64,000 bases of DNA from Actinomadura syzygii (GTDB taxonomy: Bacteria > Actinomycetota > Actinomycetes > Streptosporangiales > Streptosporangiaceae). The DNA lies in the NCBI RefSeq assembly GCF_008085905.1, contig NZ_VSFF01000013.1, forward strand, positions 186,001 to 250,000, given 5' to 3'. Below the pieces are notes generated by a model. The model saw only the letters and a program-made list of their open reading frames with translations, was not told the origin of the DNA and did no database searches. Shown in pieces: positions 52,679-61,232 of the stretch. How positions within the stretch are numbered: the first letter of the stretch is position 1; each line of letters starts with the position of its first letter. Made by a program: the position numbers and the translations under genes.

Positions 52679-55600
52679 CTAGCCGGACCCGGCCTGCTGC
52701 TCCCGGTACGCCTCCACGGCGTAGCGGAGGCGGGCGCCGACGAGGAGCGCCTCGTCGTCCGGACAGCCGAGCAGCCGGGTGACCAGCTCGACGATCTGCT
52801 CGTCGGTGAGGTCCGGTTCGCGCGCGGCGATGCGTCCGACGATCTCGACCAGCTCGGGACGCTTGTAGGTGACGATCGACCGCCCGCGCTTGACCTGCGC
52901 TGGAGCGTCGGGCGGCGGCTCTTTGCGGGCCGGGGGTCCCGGCTGCCCCCAGATCGCCGGGACGTCCGGACGGGTCTGCGTGGACGGCTCCTCGGCTGGC
53001 GGCGGCGTCCGACGTCCCGGCGCGTCCAGCCGCCGAGGCGGCGGACCGCTCCCCGACGCGGGCGCGCTCCCCTCCGCCCGCCCGACACGCGGCGCATCCA
53101 ACCGCCGAGGCGGCAGCTCACGCCCCCCACCACCCGACTCCTCCCGAGCACCCGAACCACCCTCCACGGATCGCGAAGGCCGCGCGGACTGCGGAGGCTG
53201 CGAGGGTTGCGCGGGCTGTGGAGGTCGCGCTGGTTGCGCTGGTTGGGCGGGCTGCGGAGGCCGTACAGACTGCGCGGGCGGTGTTGGTGGCGTGGGTTGC
53301 ATGGGTTGCGTGGACCGTGCGGACTGCGCAGGCTCTGCGGGCTGCGGGGGCTTCGGGGGCTGCGGAGGTCGCGCGGGCGGCGGTGGCTGTGTGGGCGGCG
53401 GTGGCTGTGTGGGCGGGGCCGGGGGTGCCGGGTCGGGGATGTCCGCGGGCTCGGTGGTCAGGGCGGTGAACAGCGGCGCGGTCGGGGTGATCACGTTGTG
53501 CAGGTGGGCGGGGAGCAAGGTGGACGGGGGCGGGCCCTCCAGCGGTGGGAGCGCGGGGCCCGGTGGTCCTACGAGGATGATCCGGGGGGCGAGCCAGAGC
53601 AGGAAGAGGGCCTCCGCGCCCGCCTCGTGCTCGCCGTCCACGATCACGACGTCGAACGAGTCGGGGACGGGCGGCAGCGCCTCCGGGACGCGCCAGAGCG
53701 GCAGGATCCAGGCGGGGATGTCGCTGGACGCGGGCGGGTTCTCGCGGGCGGCCGTCCAGGCGCGGGCGGCGGCGAGGTCGGCGCGGACGTCGGCGAGCCG
53801 CGCCTCGGCCTCGGCGAGCGCCTCGCGGAGCCGGTCCGCCTCCGGGACGCTCCGCTCGGCGAGCCTGCGGGCGGCGGTCCGGGCCCAGGCCCACGCCTCG
53901 TCCCAGCGCCGGGCGCGGTCGTGCCAGGCGGGGTCGCCGTCGGTGGCGATCATCAGGTGCGCGAGGTCGGGATGCACGGCCCGCACCCGGGCGAGCAGTT
54001 CCTCGCAGCGGATCTGCAGCGACCGCTCGTGCCTGGCCTCGGCGAGCGCGCCGAGCGCGCGGCCGTAGGCGGCGGCGTCGCGGTCGTCGATCGCGGCGAG
54101 CGCGGCGCGCAGTTCGGGCGGGTCGCCGGGGACGGTGGGCCCGATCGAGTCGCGCAGCGCGTCGAGGTCGGCGGCGGCGCGGTTGACGCCGAGCCCCTCC
54201 AGCGCGTTCTGCAGCGAGGACGCGTACCCGTGCCACTGCACCGGGTGCCCGAGCGGGACGGCGAGCCCGTTCCGCTCCAGCAGCCCCTTCGTCTTCTCCA
54301 CGGCGGGCATCGCCTCCAGGACGCGGCCGAGCCGCGCGTGCGCCCGCAGGAACCGGGCGACGCGCTCGCCCGGCGGCAGGTCGGCGGGGAAGGAGATGCC
54401 CGCCGCCTCCCACACGTACTGGAGTTCGCGGCAGGTGATCCGCACCATGAGGTCGGTGTGCAGGAGGCCGAGCGCCTCCGCCGTCGCCGGCGCCGCGCCG
54501 TCCACGGTCACGGCGGCGAGCAGCGGCTCCGCCTGGCGCTGCGCGGCGGAGCGCAGCGGTCCGCGCTTGAGCGTCCCGCCGCCCGCGAGGTGGCCGCCCA
54601 GCTCGTGCGCGGCGGCGGCGACCGCGCGCAGGTCGGCGCCCGGCGGCAGCTCGATCCGGTGTCCGCGCAGCTCGCCGAGGGCGCGCTCGGCCCACTGGGC
54701 GCGGGCGGTCATCTCCGCGACCCGCGACCAGATCAGCGGGCGGCGCCCGGCGAGCGCGTCGCCGAACGCGCGGACGGCGAGGTCGGCGGAGTTCCAGCCG
54801 CCCGGGTGCCCGTCCAGGCCGAGGTCGCGCAGCGCCGCCTGGACCACGGAGGCGTTGCCGTCGAGCCGGGCGAGGAGCGTGACGTCGGCGTCCCGCAGCC
54901 GCCGGGACAGGTCGGTCCTGGACCGCTCGGCGCGCTCGGCGGCGGCGGACTCGGCGTCGATCAGCGTCCGGACGTAGGCGGCGCTCGGCAGCGCGCCCGG
55001 GTCGACGTCGCGCTGCTCGGTGCGGGCCTTGCGCTCGGGCGTCTCCTCCGCGAGCAGGACGACCAGCTCCGCCGCCTCCGCGCGGGAGATCGGCGGGCCC
55101 GCGGGCATGTCGTCGCGGACCGGCAGCCACGACAGTTCGGGCGCCTCGCCGCGCAGCCGCTCGTCCGGCCGCTGCTCGGGGGCGTCCGCGTCGCCGCTGC
55201 GCACGCGCTCGCCGATCTCCGCGACCCGGCGGGCCGCCTCCCGCTCCTTCGCGGCGAGCGCGTCGAGGTCGGGGGCGGGTTCCGCGGCGCGGGCGCGGAC
55301 GCCGTCGGCGACCCGTCCGGCCGTGGCCGGGTCGGCGACGGTGAGGCCCGCGAGGCCGGGCGGGAGCGCGGCGCGCAGCGCGCCCGACGCGGCCGCGCCG
55401 GACGTCGCGACGAGCACGCGGTGCCCGCGCTGGAGCAGCCCGGCGAGCAGGTCGGGGACGGTCTCCGGCGCGCGTTCCGGGACGTGCATGACGTGCGGGC
55501 GGCGGCCCGGCGTGACGAGCCGGGCGAGGCCGTCCGGGACGCCGCGCACCAGCAGCCCGAGCAGCCGGGCGTGGTAGTCGGCGACGGCGGCCCGCCCCGG

Positions 55601-56338
55601 CGGCCGGACGACGAGCGCGGGCGCGAGCCTGACCCGCGGCACCGGCGAGGGCGCGCCCGGGTCGGGCGTCCAGTCCTCGCGGAAGTCGGCGGGGGCGGAC
55701 AGCGCGACCGAGCACCATTTGCGCAGCACGTCCCCGGTCGAGGCGTTGAGCCCGAAGCCCTGCCCGGCCTGGACGGCGTCCGCCACCCACCCGGCGGGGC
55801 GGTAGACGGGATGCCCGGCCAGCAGCTCCCGGTCGCGCAGCGTCGTGTGCCCGGCGAGGACGACGTCGATGCGCTCGGTCCGGTCGTCGACCACGATGCG
55901 GACGGGCGTGTTCAGCAGGTGGTCGTGCACGGCGGGCCGCCACGACAGCAGCCCGGTCGCGAGCACGACCTCCTGCCCGGACAGCTCGCGCAGGATCCGG
56001 TACCAGTTGCGGAGCGCGAGCCAGCCGTCGAACTCCTCCAGCACGACGGGCGGCGTCAGCGGGATGACCGGGACGCTGAACAGCACGTCGCCGGGCCCGG
56101 CGTCCGTCTCGACGTAGACGTCGCCGGGCAGCTCGCACAGCCAGTGGACGTGGTCGTGCCCGGACAGGTCGCGGGCCGGACGGCGCCGCGCCTGCGCGAG
56201 GTCGCGCAGGTAGCGCAGCAGCCGCGCCGCGTGCTCGGCGTCGCGGCCGTCCGGAGCACCGCCCGGAATCCCGCCGGGAACCTCGCTGGGAACCTCGCCG
56301 GAATCCCGGCCCGGCCCCGGTCCGCCCTCCGCTGGCAC
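52679..56338 (-). CDS. Large SF1-helicase-like protein with eroded nucleotide-binding motifs
   Basis: About 1219 residues from GTG 56336-56338, which has a long GGGAGGGAGGGAG ribosome site. The N-terminal 300 residues carry beta-rich segments. The region HRVLVATSGAAASGALRAAL (residues ~300) matches the start of an SF1 core but has no Walker A Gly-Lys-Thr. Residues ~890-920, FDVVIVDGEHEAGAEALFLL then LAPRIILVGPPG, match the Walker B/motif III region of Upf1-like helicases, with Asp-Glu replaced by Asp-Gly. Long coiled coils fill the middle. Residues ~973-1063 are Pro/Gln-rich repeats. The last 65 residues (TYKRPELVEIVGRI) resemble C-terminal domains of helicase-nuclease-type proteins. Probably a non-helicase descendant. 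Confidence 0.65.
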   Translation of the reverse strand: MPAEGGPGPGRDSGEVPSEVPGGIPGGAPDGRDAEHAARLLRYLRDLAQARRRPARDLSGHDHVHWLCELPGDVYVETDAGPGDVLFSVPVIPLTPPVVLEEFDGWLALRNWYRILRELSGQEVVLATGLLSWRPAVHDHLLNTPVRIVVDDRTERIDVVLAGHTTLRDRELLAGHPVYRPAGWVADAVQAGQGFGLNASTGDVLRKWCSVALSAPADFREDWTPDPGAPSPVPRVRLAPALVVRPPGRAAVADYHARLLGLLVRGVPDGLARLVTPGRRPHVMHVPERAPETVPDLLAGLLQRGHRVLVATSGAAASGALRAALPPGLAGLTVADPATAGRVADGVRARAAEPAPDLDALAAKEREAARRVAEIGERVRSGDADAPEQRPDERLRGEAPELSWLPVRDDMPAGPPISRAEAAELVVLLAEETPERKARTEQRDVDPGALPSAAYVRTLIDAESAAAERAERSRTDLSRRLRDADVTLLARLDGNASVVQAALRDLGLDGHPGGWNSADLAVRAFGDALAGRRPLIWSRVAEMTARAQWAERALGELRGHRIELPPGADLRAVAAAAHELGGHLAGGGTLKRGPLRSAAQRQAEPLLAAVTVDGAAPATAEALGLLHTDLMVRITCRELQYVWEAAGISFPADLPPGERVARFLRAHARLGRVLEAMPAVEKTKGLLERNGLAVPLGHPVQWHGYASSLQNALEGLGVNRAAADLDALRDSIGPTVPGDPPELRAALAAIDDRDAAAYGRALGALAEARHERSLQIRCEELLARVRAVHPDLAHLMIATDGDPAWHDRARRWDEAWAWARTAARRLAERSVPEADRLREALAEAEARLADVRADLAAARAWTAARENPPASSDIPAWILPLWRVPEALPPVPDSFDVVIVDGEHEAGAEALFLLWLAPRIILVGPPGPALPPLEGPPPSTLLPAHLHNVITPTAPLFTALTTEPADIPDPAPPAPPTQPPPPTQPPPPARPPQPPKPPQPAEPAQSARSTQPMQPTPPTPPAQSVRPPQPAQPAQPARPPQPAQPSQPPQSARPSRSVEGGSGAREESGGGGRELPPRRLDAPRVGRAEGSAPASGSGPPPRRLDAPGRRTPPPAEEPSTQTRPDVPAIWGQPGPPARKEPPPDAPAQVKRGRSIVTYKRPELVEIVGRIAAREPDLTDEQIVELVTRLLGCPDDEALLVGARLRYAVEAYREQQAGSG

Positions 56339-56424
56339 CGCGGCTCCCTCCCTCCCGGGAAAGCTGGTGCCACGATCTAACACCCCCGGGCGGGCCTGGT
56401 CGAGCGCTATCGGTTGATCTTGTG

Positions 56425-56628
56425 TTACCGCGCGCCCGCGAGGTGGCGGTCCTCGTTCGGCATCATGACCCAGAGCACGAGGTAGACGACGAACTGCGGG
56501 CCCGGCAGCAGGCACGACAGCAGGAACAGGACCCGTACGGTCAACGGCGACATACCGAACCGTTGCGCGAGGCCCGCGCAGACGCCCGCGATCATGCGGC
56601 CGCGGCGCGGACGATAAAGGCCGTTCAT
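56425..56628 (-). CDS. PspC-domain membrane protein
   Basis: The 67-residue protein is a single PspC domain: LYRPRRGRMIAGVCAGLAQR followed by MSPLTVRVLFLLSCLLPG and a second hydrophobic helix FVVYLVLWVMMP. PspC domains sense or stabilise the membrane under stress. ATG 56626-56628 follows GGAGAG. It precedes the helicase-like gene on the same strand by 86 bases. Confidence 0.9.
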   Translation of the reverse strand: MNGLYRPRRGRMIAGVCAGLAQRFGMSPLTVRVLFLLSCLLPGPQFVVYLVLWVMMPNEDRHLAGAR

Positions 56629-56758
56629 CTCTGTTCTCTCCCCGATTCGTCGGACGGTTGTCGCGGCCGCGGAACTCGCGGCCACAACACCTACGCTACG
56701 AACCGGACACCGGCGTCCGCATCGGCCGTTCGACCTGTTCGCGTCCCATACTCCGGGG

Positions 56759-57448
56759 CTAGGGGACGTCCCCTAGGGGCTCGGCGTTGTGGGCGGCGAC
56801 GAGCTCGGGGAGGGCGGCGAGGTCGTCCAGGACGAACAGGCACCGGCGCAGCGCCTCCGGGTCGTCCTGGATGTGCCCCCACGGCCCGCGCCGCAGGAAC
56901 GCGACCCGCATCCCGAACGCGAGCGCCGGACGGACGTCGTTGTCGATGCGGTCCCCGACGTACAGGACGCGGTCCGGGAGCACGTCCGCGATCTCGGCGC
57001 AGCGCGCGAAGAACTCGGGGGACGGCTTGCTGACGCCCCACACGTCCGAGATCCCGACGACGTCGGCGTCCAGGCCGAGGGCGGCGATCTGCCGGGCGGC
57101 CTCCACCGGCTGGTTGCCCGCGATGCCGACGTAGAGGCCCTGGTCGCGGAGGCCGGACAGGCAGGCCCGCGCGTCCGGGTACAGGTCGTCCGGGCCGAAC
57201 CCGTTCGGGACGCCCGCCGCCGCCCTGGCCCGCTCCTCCGCCGCCAGGTCGAAACCGGGGCGGAAGTGCTCGAAGACGTCCATGTGGGAGCCGCCCGTCG
57301 CGAGCACCGCGCCGAGCTTGGTGAGGAACGTGTGCCGGGGGACGCCGAGCCAGTCGGCCCAGCGCCCGTAGATCTCGCCCTCGTTGATCAGTGTCTCGCC
57401 GACGTCCAGGAAGACGGCCCGGACCGCGCCCTCGCCGGGAACGGTCAC
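56759..57448 (-). CDS. HAD-family hydrolase
   Basis: The 229-residue protein has the HAD motif I variant FLDVGETL, where the second Asp is Gly, as in many actinobacterial members. Motif II is a Gly/Asn segment (VGIAGNQP), then the Lys in VSKPSPEFF and motif IV LYVGDRIDNDV. It probably dephosphorylates a small metabolite. Its GTG start overlaps the stop of the MBL gene by four bases, so they are co-translated. Confidence 0.85.
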   Translation of the reverse strand: MTVPGEGAVRAVFLDVGETLINEGEIYGRWADWLGVPRHTFLTKLGAVLATGGSHMDVFEHFRPGFDLAAEERARAAAGVPNGFGPDDLYPDARACLSGLRDQGLYVGIAGNQPVEAARQIAALGLDADVVGISDVWGVSKPSPEFFARCAEIADVLPDRVLYVGDRIDNDVRPALAFGMRVAFLRRGPWGHIQDDPEALRRCLFVLDDLAALPELVAAHNAEPLGDVP

Positions 57449-58098
57449 ACGTCCGCCAGGTCGACCGAGGTACCGGGGACGAGACGCTGGAAGTCAGCCC
57501 CGATCTCCTCCCCCGCCTTGGCGACGTGGTTGCCCATCACCGTGAGGCCGATGTCGTTCAACAGCCCGTCGTGGACGACGAAGGCACGCTCGGGCCTGAC
57601 CTCCCGCGCGTACGCGTACAGTTCCGGGATTTTCATCCAGGGCGCGTTGCCGGGCAGGCACAGCGTGGGGACGGGCTCCGCGGGGACGGTCAGCGCGTCC
57701 CCCGGATGGAAGACCTGGCCGTCGATGAGGAATCCGGTGTTCGGGATGGGCGGGACGTCCGGGTGCAGGATCTCGTGGTCCTCGCCGTAGACGTGGACGT
57801 CGAAGCCCGCGACGGTGACGGCGTCCCCGTGGCCGACCTGGTGGACGCGGCCGCCGAGGTCGGCGAGGCTCTCGGCGACGGTTCGGGACGTCCACACCTC
57901 CAGCGCCGGACGCTCCGCCATCGCCTTGCGCAGCGCGTCGGCGTCGAAGTGGTCGAAGTGCTCGTGGGTGATGAGCACGGCGTCGGCGGCGGCGAGCGCG
58001 TCGGCGGCGCCGTCGCTGAACGCGCCGGGGTCGATGACGATCGTGCGGTCGTCCCTGGTGATCTGGACGCAGGCGTGTCCGAGCTTGGTGAGACGCAT
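57445..58098 (-). CDS. Metallo-beta-lactamase-fold hydrolase (UlaG-like)
   Basis: The 217-residue protein begins MRLTKLGHACVQI and has the metal motif LITHEHFDHFD near residue 55, with later HQVGHGD and LCLPGNAPWM. This short form resembles UlaG/RomA-like hydrolases acting on small lactones or phosphoesters. The first gene of a two-gene unit with the HAD hydrolase. Confidence 0.85.
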   Translation of the reverse strand: MRLTKLGHACVQITRDDRTIVIDPGAFSDGAADALAAADAVLITHEHFDHFDADALRKAMAERPALEVWTSRTVAESLADLGGRVHQVGHGDAVTVAGFDVHVYGEDHEILHPDVPPIPNTGFLIDGQVFHPGDALTVPAEPVPTLCLPGNAPWMKIPELYAYAREVRPERAFVVHDGLLNDIGLTVMGNHVAKAGEEIGADFQRLVPGTSVDLADV

Positions 58099-58177
58099 CC
58101 TACGAGCCTTTCACGCGGCGCGGCCCGTCCCGCCGACCACCCCTGGCCGGGCCGGGCGATCTGCGAGACTGGCGGGC

Positions 58178-58378
58178 GTGACGACCCCGCCTTCGCCCGA
58201 CTCCCCGGACGCGGAACGGCCGTCCCGGGAGGAGCTGGACAGGCAGGTGCGCGACCGCTACGGAACCTGGCGCGACCAGCCGCGCGGACTGGCCTGCGCG
58301 GTCGTCGCCGCGTTCATGGTCCTCACCACGGTGGCGTTCGGCCTCGCCGCGCTCGCCGTCATCGCGGCCATCCGCTGA
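58178..58378 (+). CDS. Small membrane protein
   Basis: The 66-residue product from GTG 58178 has a charged N-terminal half (REELDRQVRDRYGTWRDQPR) and one long hydrophobic segment (LACAVVAAFMVLTTVAFGLA) continuing to the C-terminus. No family is recognised. It is divergent from the MBL gene and followed by a strong terminator, which supports a real gene. Confidence 0.6.
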   Translation: MTTPPSPDSPDAERPSREELDRQVRDRYGTWRDQPRGLACAVVAAFMVLTTVAFGLAALAVIAAIR

Positions 58379-58405
58379 GAGCCCGATTTCCACGGACGTA
58401 CAACA

Positions 58406-58443
58406 CGGAGCCGGAGCGCCCCGACTGGTGCGCTCCGGCTCCG
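58406..58443. terminator. Bidirectional terminator
   Basis: CGGAGCCGGAGCGC (58406-58419) and GCGCTCCGGCTCCG (58430-58443) form a perfect 14-bp stem with a 10-base loop between two converging genes. CCTTCCCC follows on the plus strand. Confidence 0.8.
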
Positions 58444-58464
58444 CCTTCCCCTCATTCGGCTCAG

Positions 58465-58764
58465 TCAGGTAGGGGTCCCCCCGGTCCCCTCCGCGATGGT
58501 GAACGCCACGTCGCCCTGCGGGTCGACCTGGGCGTCGAGGGTCTTGTCGTCGAGCATCTCGGCGACACCGGACTCCAGGTAGACCTTCGCGCCCTCCTCC
58601 TCGACGACCTGGTCGCCGGCTTCGGGGGCGGGGGCGACGGAGAGCCGCAGGGCGTCCGAGCCGTCGAGCCCGGGCTCGATGCGGATGCCGGTGTCCGGCG
58701 GAAGCTCCGGGTTCGCGGTCACGGTCTTGATGACCTGCACGGCACCGTCGGTCAGCGTGAGCAC
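58465..58764 (-). CDS. HesB/IscA-like protein without cysteines
   Basis: The 99-residue protein has the A-type carrier layout: LTLTDGAVQVIKTV, IRIEPGLDG, LRLSVAPAP and VYLESGVAEMLDDKTL. The cysteines that bind an Fe-S cluster in IscA are absent; the protein contains no cysteine. Cysteine-free HesB-like proteins are common in actinobacteria and have no known role. It is monocistronic. Confidence 0.8.
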   Translation of the reverse strand: MLTLTDGAVQVIKTVTANPELPPDTGIRIEPGLDGSDALRLSVAPAPEAGDQVVEEEGAKVYLESGVAEMLDDKTLDAQVDPQGDVAFTIAEGTGGTPT

Positions 58765-58857
58765 GATCAGCTCCTCACGTCTTCATTCTCGGATCGGATC
58801 TGCCCCACCCTCCCCGATCCTCACACCGGCAAACATGCGAGCCGTGTCCGAATGGTT

Positions 58858-59817
58858 TCAGTCCGCGTTCGGCGCGAGCGCCCGCACCGCCTCGGCCGGG
58901 GACAGCCCGCCGCCCGGGACGACGGCGAGCACCGGCGTGGTCAGCCCGTTCGCCCCGTACTCGCGGACGCGGGCCCGGCACTCGGCGGGCGTCCCGTGCA
59001 CGAGCAGGTCGTCGACGACCTCGTCCGGGATGGCGGCCAGCGCGGCCTTGCGGTCGCCCGCCGCCCACGCCTCGTGCATCGGACGGAGCGCGTCGCCGCG
59101 TCCGAGCCACTCGTGGAACGCCCGGTACACCGGGACGGTCAGGTACGCGGCGATCATCCAGCGGCCGATCGCGCGGGCCTCCGCCGCGTCGCCGGTCGGG
59201 CAGACGAACAGCCGCGCGATCAGCTCGGGCTCGTCGCCCAGCACGCCGCGCACCACGCGGACGTCCCGGGGGGCCAGCCAGTTGGTGATCGCGCCGTCCG
59301 CCTCGCGGGCGGCGAGCCGCAGCATGCCGGGACGCAGCGCCGCCAGCACCACCGGCGGCGGCGTCGCGGGCGGGGTCTCCAGCCTGAAGCCCCGGACGGT
59401 GAACGTCTCGTACTCCTCCTTGACCTTCTCCCCCGCGAGCGCCCTGCGGAGGAAGCGGAGGGTGTCGCGGGTCCGCTGGTAGGGCCGCTCGAACCGGATG
59501 TCGTTCCAGCGCTCGACGATCGTGTCGGACGACGTCCCGATGCCGAGGACGAACCGTCCGGGCGCGAGGTCGGCGAGCGTCGCGGCGTGCTGGGCGAGCA
59601 GCGCCGGGCCGCGCGTGTAGACCGGCACGATCGCGGAGCCGAGCCGCACCTCCGGGTCCCACTGGGAGGCGAGCGCGAGCGGGGTGAAGGCGTCCGCCCC
59701 GGCGACCTCGGCGCTCCAGGCGTCGGTGTAGCCGAGCCCGGCCAGCCCGGCGACGACCTCGCGGTGCCCGGCCAGCGGAAGGCCGGTCAGCGGAATGGTG
59801 ATCCCCCAGCGGTTCAT
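58858..59817 (-). CDS. LLM-class F420-dependent oxidoreductase
   Basis: The 319-residue protein has the LLM pattern MNRWGITIPLTG, LGYTDAWSAEVAGAD, RLGSAIVPVYTRGP, LAQHAATLADLAPGRFVLGI then GTSSDTI. These enzymes use F420 in actinomycetes. It is the second gene behind an SDR (24 bases between stop and start), in a cluster that also has divergent thiolase/DUF35 genes, which suggests lipid or steroid-like catabolism. Confidence 0.85.
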   Translation of the reverse strand: MNRWGITIPLTGLPLAGHREVVAGLAGLGYTDAWSAEVAGADAFTPLALASQWDPEVRLGSAIVPVYTRGPALLAQHAATLADLAPGRFVLGIGTSSDTIVERWNDIRFERPYQRTRDTLRFLRRALAGEKVKEEYETFTVRGFRLETPPATPPPVVLAALRPGMLRLAAREADGAITNWLAPRDVRVVRGVLGDEPELIARLFVCPTGDAAEARAIGRWMIAAYLTVPVYRAFHEWLGRGDALRPMHEAWAAGDRKAALAAIPDEVVDDLLVHGTPAECRARVREYGANGLTTPVLAVVPGGGLSPAEAVRALAPNAD

Positions 59818-59841
59818 GCGCGCCTCCTCGGGCGTCGGGCG

Positions 59842-60609
59842 TCAGGCGAGTGACGGGCGGACGGTGGCGCCGCCGTCCACGACCAGGGTCTGCCCGGTCA
59901 TCCAGGACGAGGCGTCCCCGGCGAGGAAGACGGCGGCGTTCGCGATGTCCTCGGGCTCGCCGAGCCGGCCGAGCGGCGTGGCCTTGCTGATCTCCGCCTC
60001 GTTCGGCTCCCAGAGGGCGCGGGCGAGATGGGTCTTGACCAGGCCGGGCGCGATGCAGTTGACGCGGACCTTCGGCGCCAGCTCCATCGCGAACTGCTTG
60101 CTGAGGTGGATCACGGCCGCCTTGGTCGCGTTGTAGTAGCCGATCCCGTGCTCGGTGATCAGGCCGCCGACCGACGCGATGTTGATGATCGAGCCGCCGC
60201 GCTCGGCGAGCGAGGCGCGCAGCGCGAACTTCGTCCAGGTGATGAGCGCGAACTGGTTGACCTCGACGGTCTTCGCCGCGGCGGCGGGCTCGATGTCGGC
60301 CATCGGGCCGTAGTAGGGGTTCGTCCCGGCGTTGTTGACGAGGACGTCGAGGGCGCCGAACTCCGCGACGGCGGCGTCCACGCACGCGGCGGCCTGGTCG
60401 GCGTCGCCGACGTGCGCGGCCTTCGCGAGCACCCCGGCGTCCGGGTACGCCCGGGAGATCTCCGTGGCGACCTCGTCCAGCGCCTCCTGCCTGCGCGAGG
60501 ACAGGACGACGTTCGCGCCCTCGGCGGCGAGCGCCGTCGCGATCGCCTTCCCGATGCCCCGGGACGCCCCGGTGACCAGGGCCGTCTTGCCTTGCAGTCC
60601 AGTCCGCAT
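59842..60609 (-). CDS. Short-chain dehydrogenase (3-oxoacyl-reductase-like)
   Basis: The 255-residue classical SDR has TGASRGIG, NNAG, a Ser in IASVGG and the Tyr-Lys pair in YYNATK, ending with the typical SSWMTGQTLVVDGG. ATG 60607-60609 (MRTGLQGKTALVTG) is preferred. It heads the minus-strand SDR-LLM unit and is divergent from the DUF35/thiolase genes. The shared 173-base gap has a perfect palindrome. Confidence 0.9.
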   Translation of the reverse strand: MRTGLQGKTALVTGASRGIGKAIATALAAEGANVVLSSRRQEALDEVATEISRAYPDAGVLAKAAHVGDADQAAACVDAAVAEFGALDVLVNNAGTNPYYGPMADIEPAAAAKTVEVNQFALITWTKFALRASLAERGGSIINIASVGGLITEHGIGYYNATKAAVIHLSKQFAMELAPKVRVNCIAPGLVKTHLARALWEPNEAEISKATPLGRLGEPEDIANAAVFLAGDASSWMTGQTLVVDGGATVRPSLA

Positions 60610-60681
60610 CCGAACACTCCCTACCGGTGCGCACCCGCGGCGCGGCATCACCAGAATCCGACTCGGTTCACTGTAGCGAGG

Positions 60682-60699
60682 TGACTGACGGGTCAGTCA
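60682..60699. promoter_or_regulatory. Perfect palindrome, probable TetR-type operator
   Basis: TGACTGAC-GG-GTCAGTCA has perfect 8-base arms. It lies about 73 bases upstream of the SDR start and 83 bases upstream of the DUF35 start, so one regulator could control both directions. A possible promoter for the plus-strand genes is TTTCTA (60730-60735) with TACAGT (60752-60757). Confidence 0.65.
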
Positions 60700-60782
60700 G
60701 CGGGTGTCGGATGTCCCGGGTCGCATTCTTTCTAACGATTGTTTGATTGGTACAGTGCGCGCCAGAGGCTGAGGAGGGCCGC

Positions 60783-61232
60783 GTGACCACGACTAAGGAA
60801 CGCCGTCCGGCGATCGACGGCTGGTTCGGCACGGCCGAGGGCGAGGTGCGGCTGCTCGGGACGCGGTGCGCGTCCTGCGGGACGCCGTACTTCCCCCGCA
60901 ACGAGCTGGCCTGCCGCAACCCCCGCTGCGCCGGGCCGAAGGACGGCTCCGAGCTGGAGCCGTACGCGCTCTCCGGACGCGGCCGCGTCTGGTCCTACGC
61001 CGACTCGCGGTACAAGCCGCCGCCCCCGTACGTCTCGCCGGAGCCGTTCGTCCCGTACACGGTCGCGGCCGTCGAGCTGGAGGCCGAGCGGATGGTCGTC
61101 CTCGGGCAGGTCGCGCCCGGCTACACGGTCGACGACCTCGCCGTCGGCATGGAGGTCGAGCTGACCGAGGGCGTCCTGTACGAGGACGACGACACCGAGT
61201 ACACCGTCTGGATGTGGAGGCCCGTGCGATGA
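60783..61232 (+). CDS. DUF35 OB-fold / zinc-ribbon protein (acyl-CoA-associated)
   Basis: The 149-residue protein has an N-terminal zinc ribbon (LLGTRCASCGTPYFPRNELA, then CRNPRCAG) and an OB fold (GRGRVWSYADSRY, VAAVELEAERMVVLGQV). DUF35 proteins bind acyl-CoA and partner thiolases or aldolases such as those ending steroid side-chain degradation. GAGGAGG precedes GTG 60783. Its stop overlaps the thiolase start by ATGA, a strong sign of a two-subunit complex. Confidence 0.9.
   Translation: MTTTKERRPAIDGWFGTAEGEVRLLGTRCASCGTPYFPRNELACRNPRCAGPKDGSELEPYALSGRGRVWSYADSRYKPPPPYVSPEPFVPYTVAAVELEAERMVVLGQVAPGYTVDDLAVGMEVELTEGVLYEDDDTEYTVWMWRPVR

Noticed and set aside
53150-53420. Short tandem repeats as a non-coding repeat array
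   Set aside because: They translate in frame into a Pro/Gln-rich linker of the helicase-like protein.
53207-56380. 1057-residue plus-strand reading frame
   Set aside because: Antisense shadow of the helicase-like gene, caused by high GC; low-complexity product without motifs.
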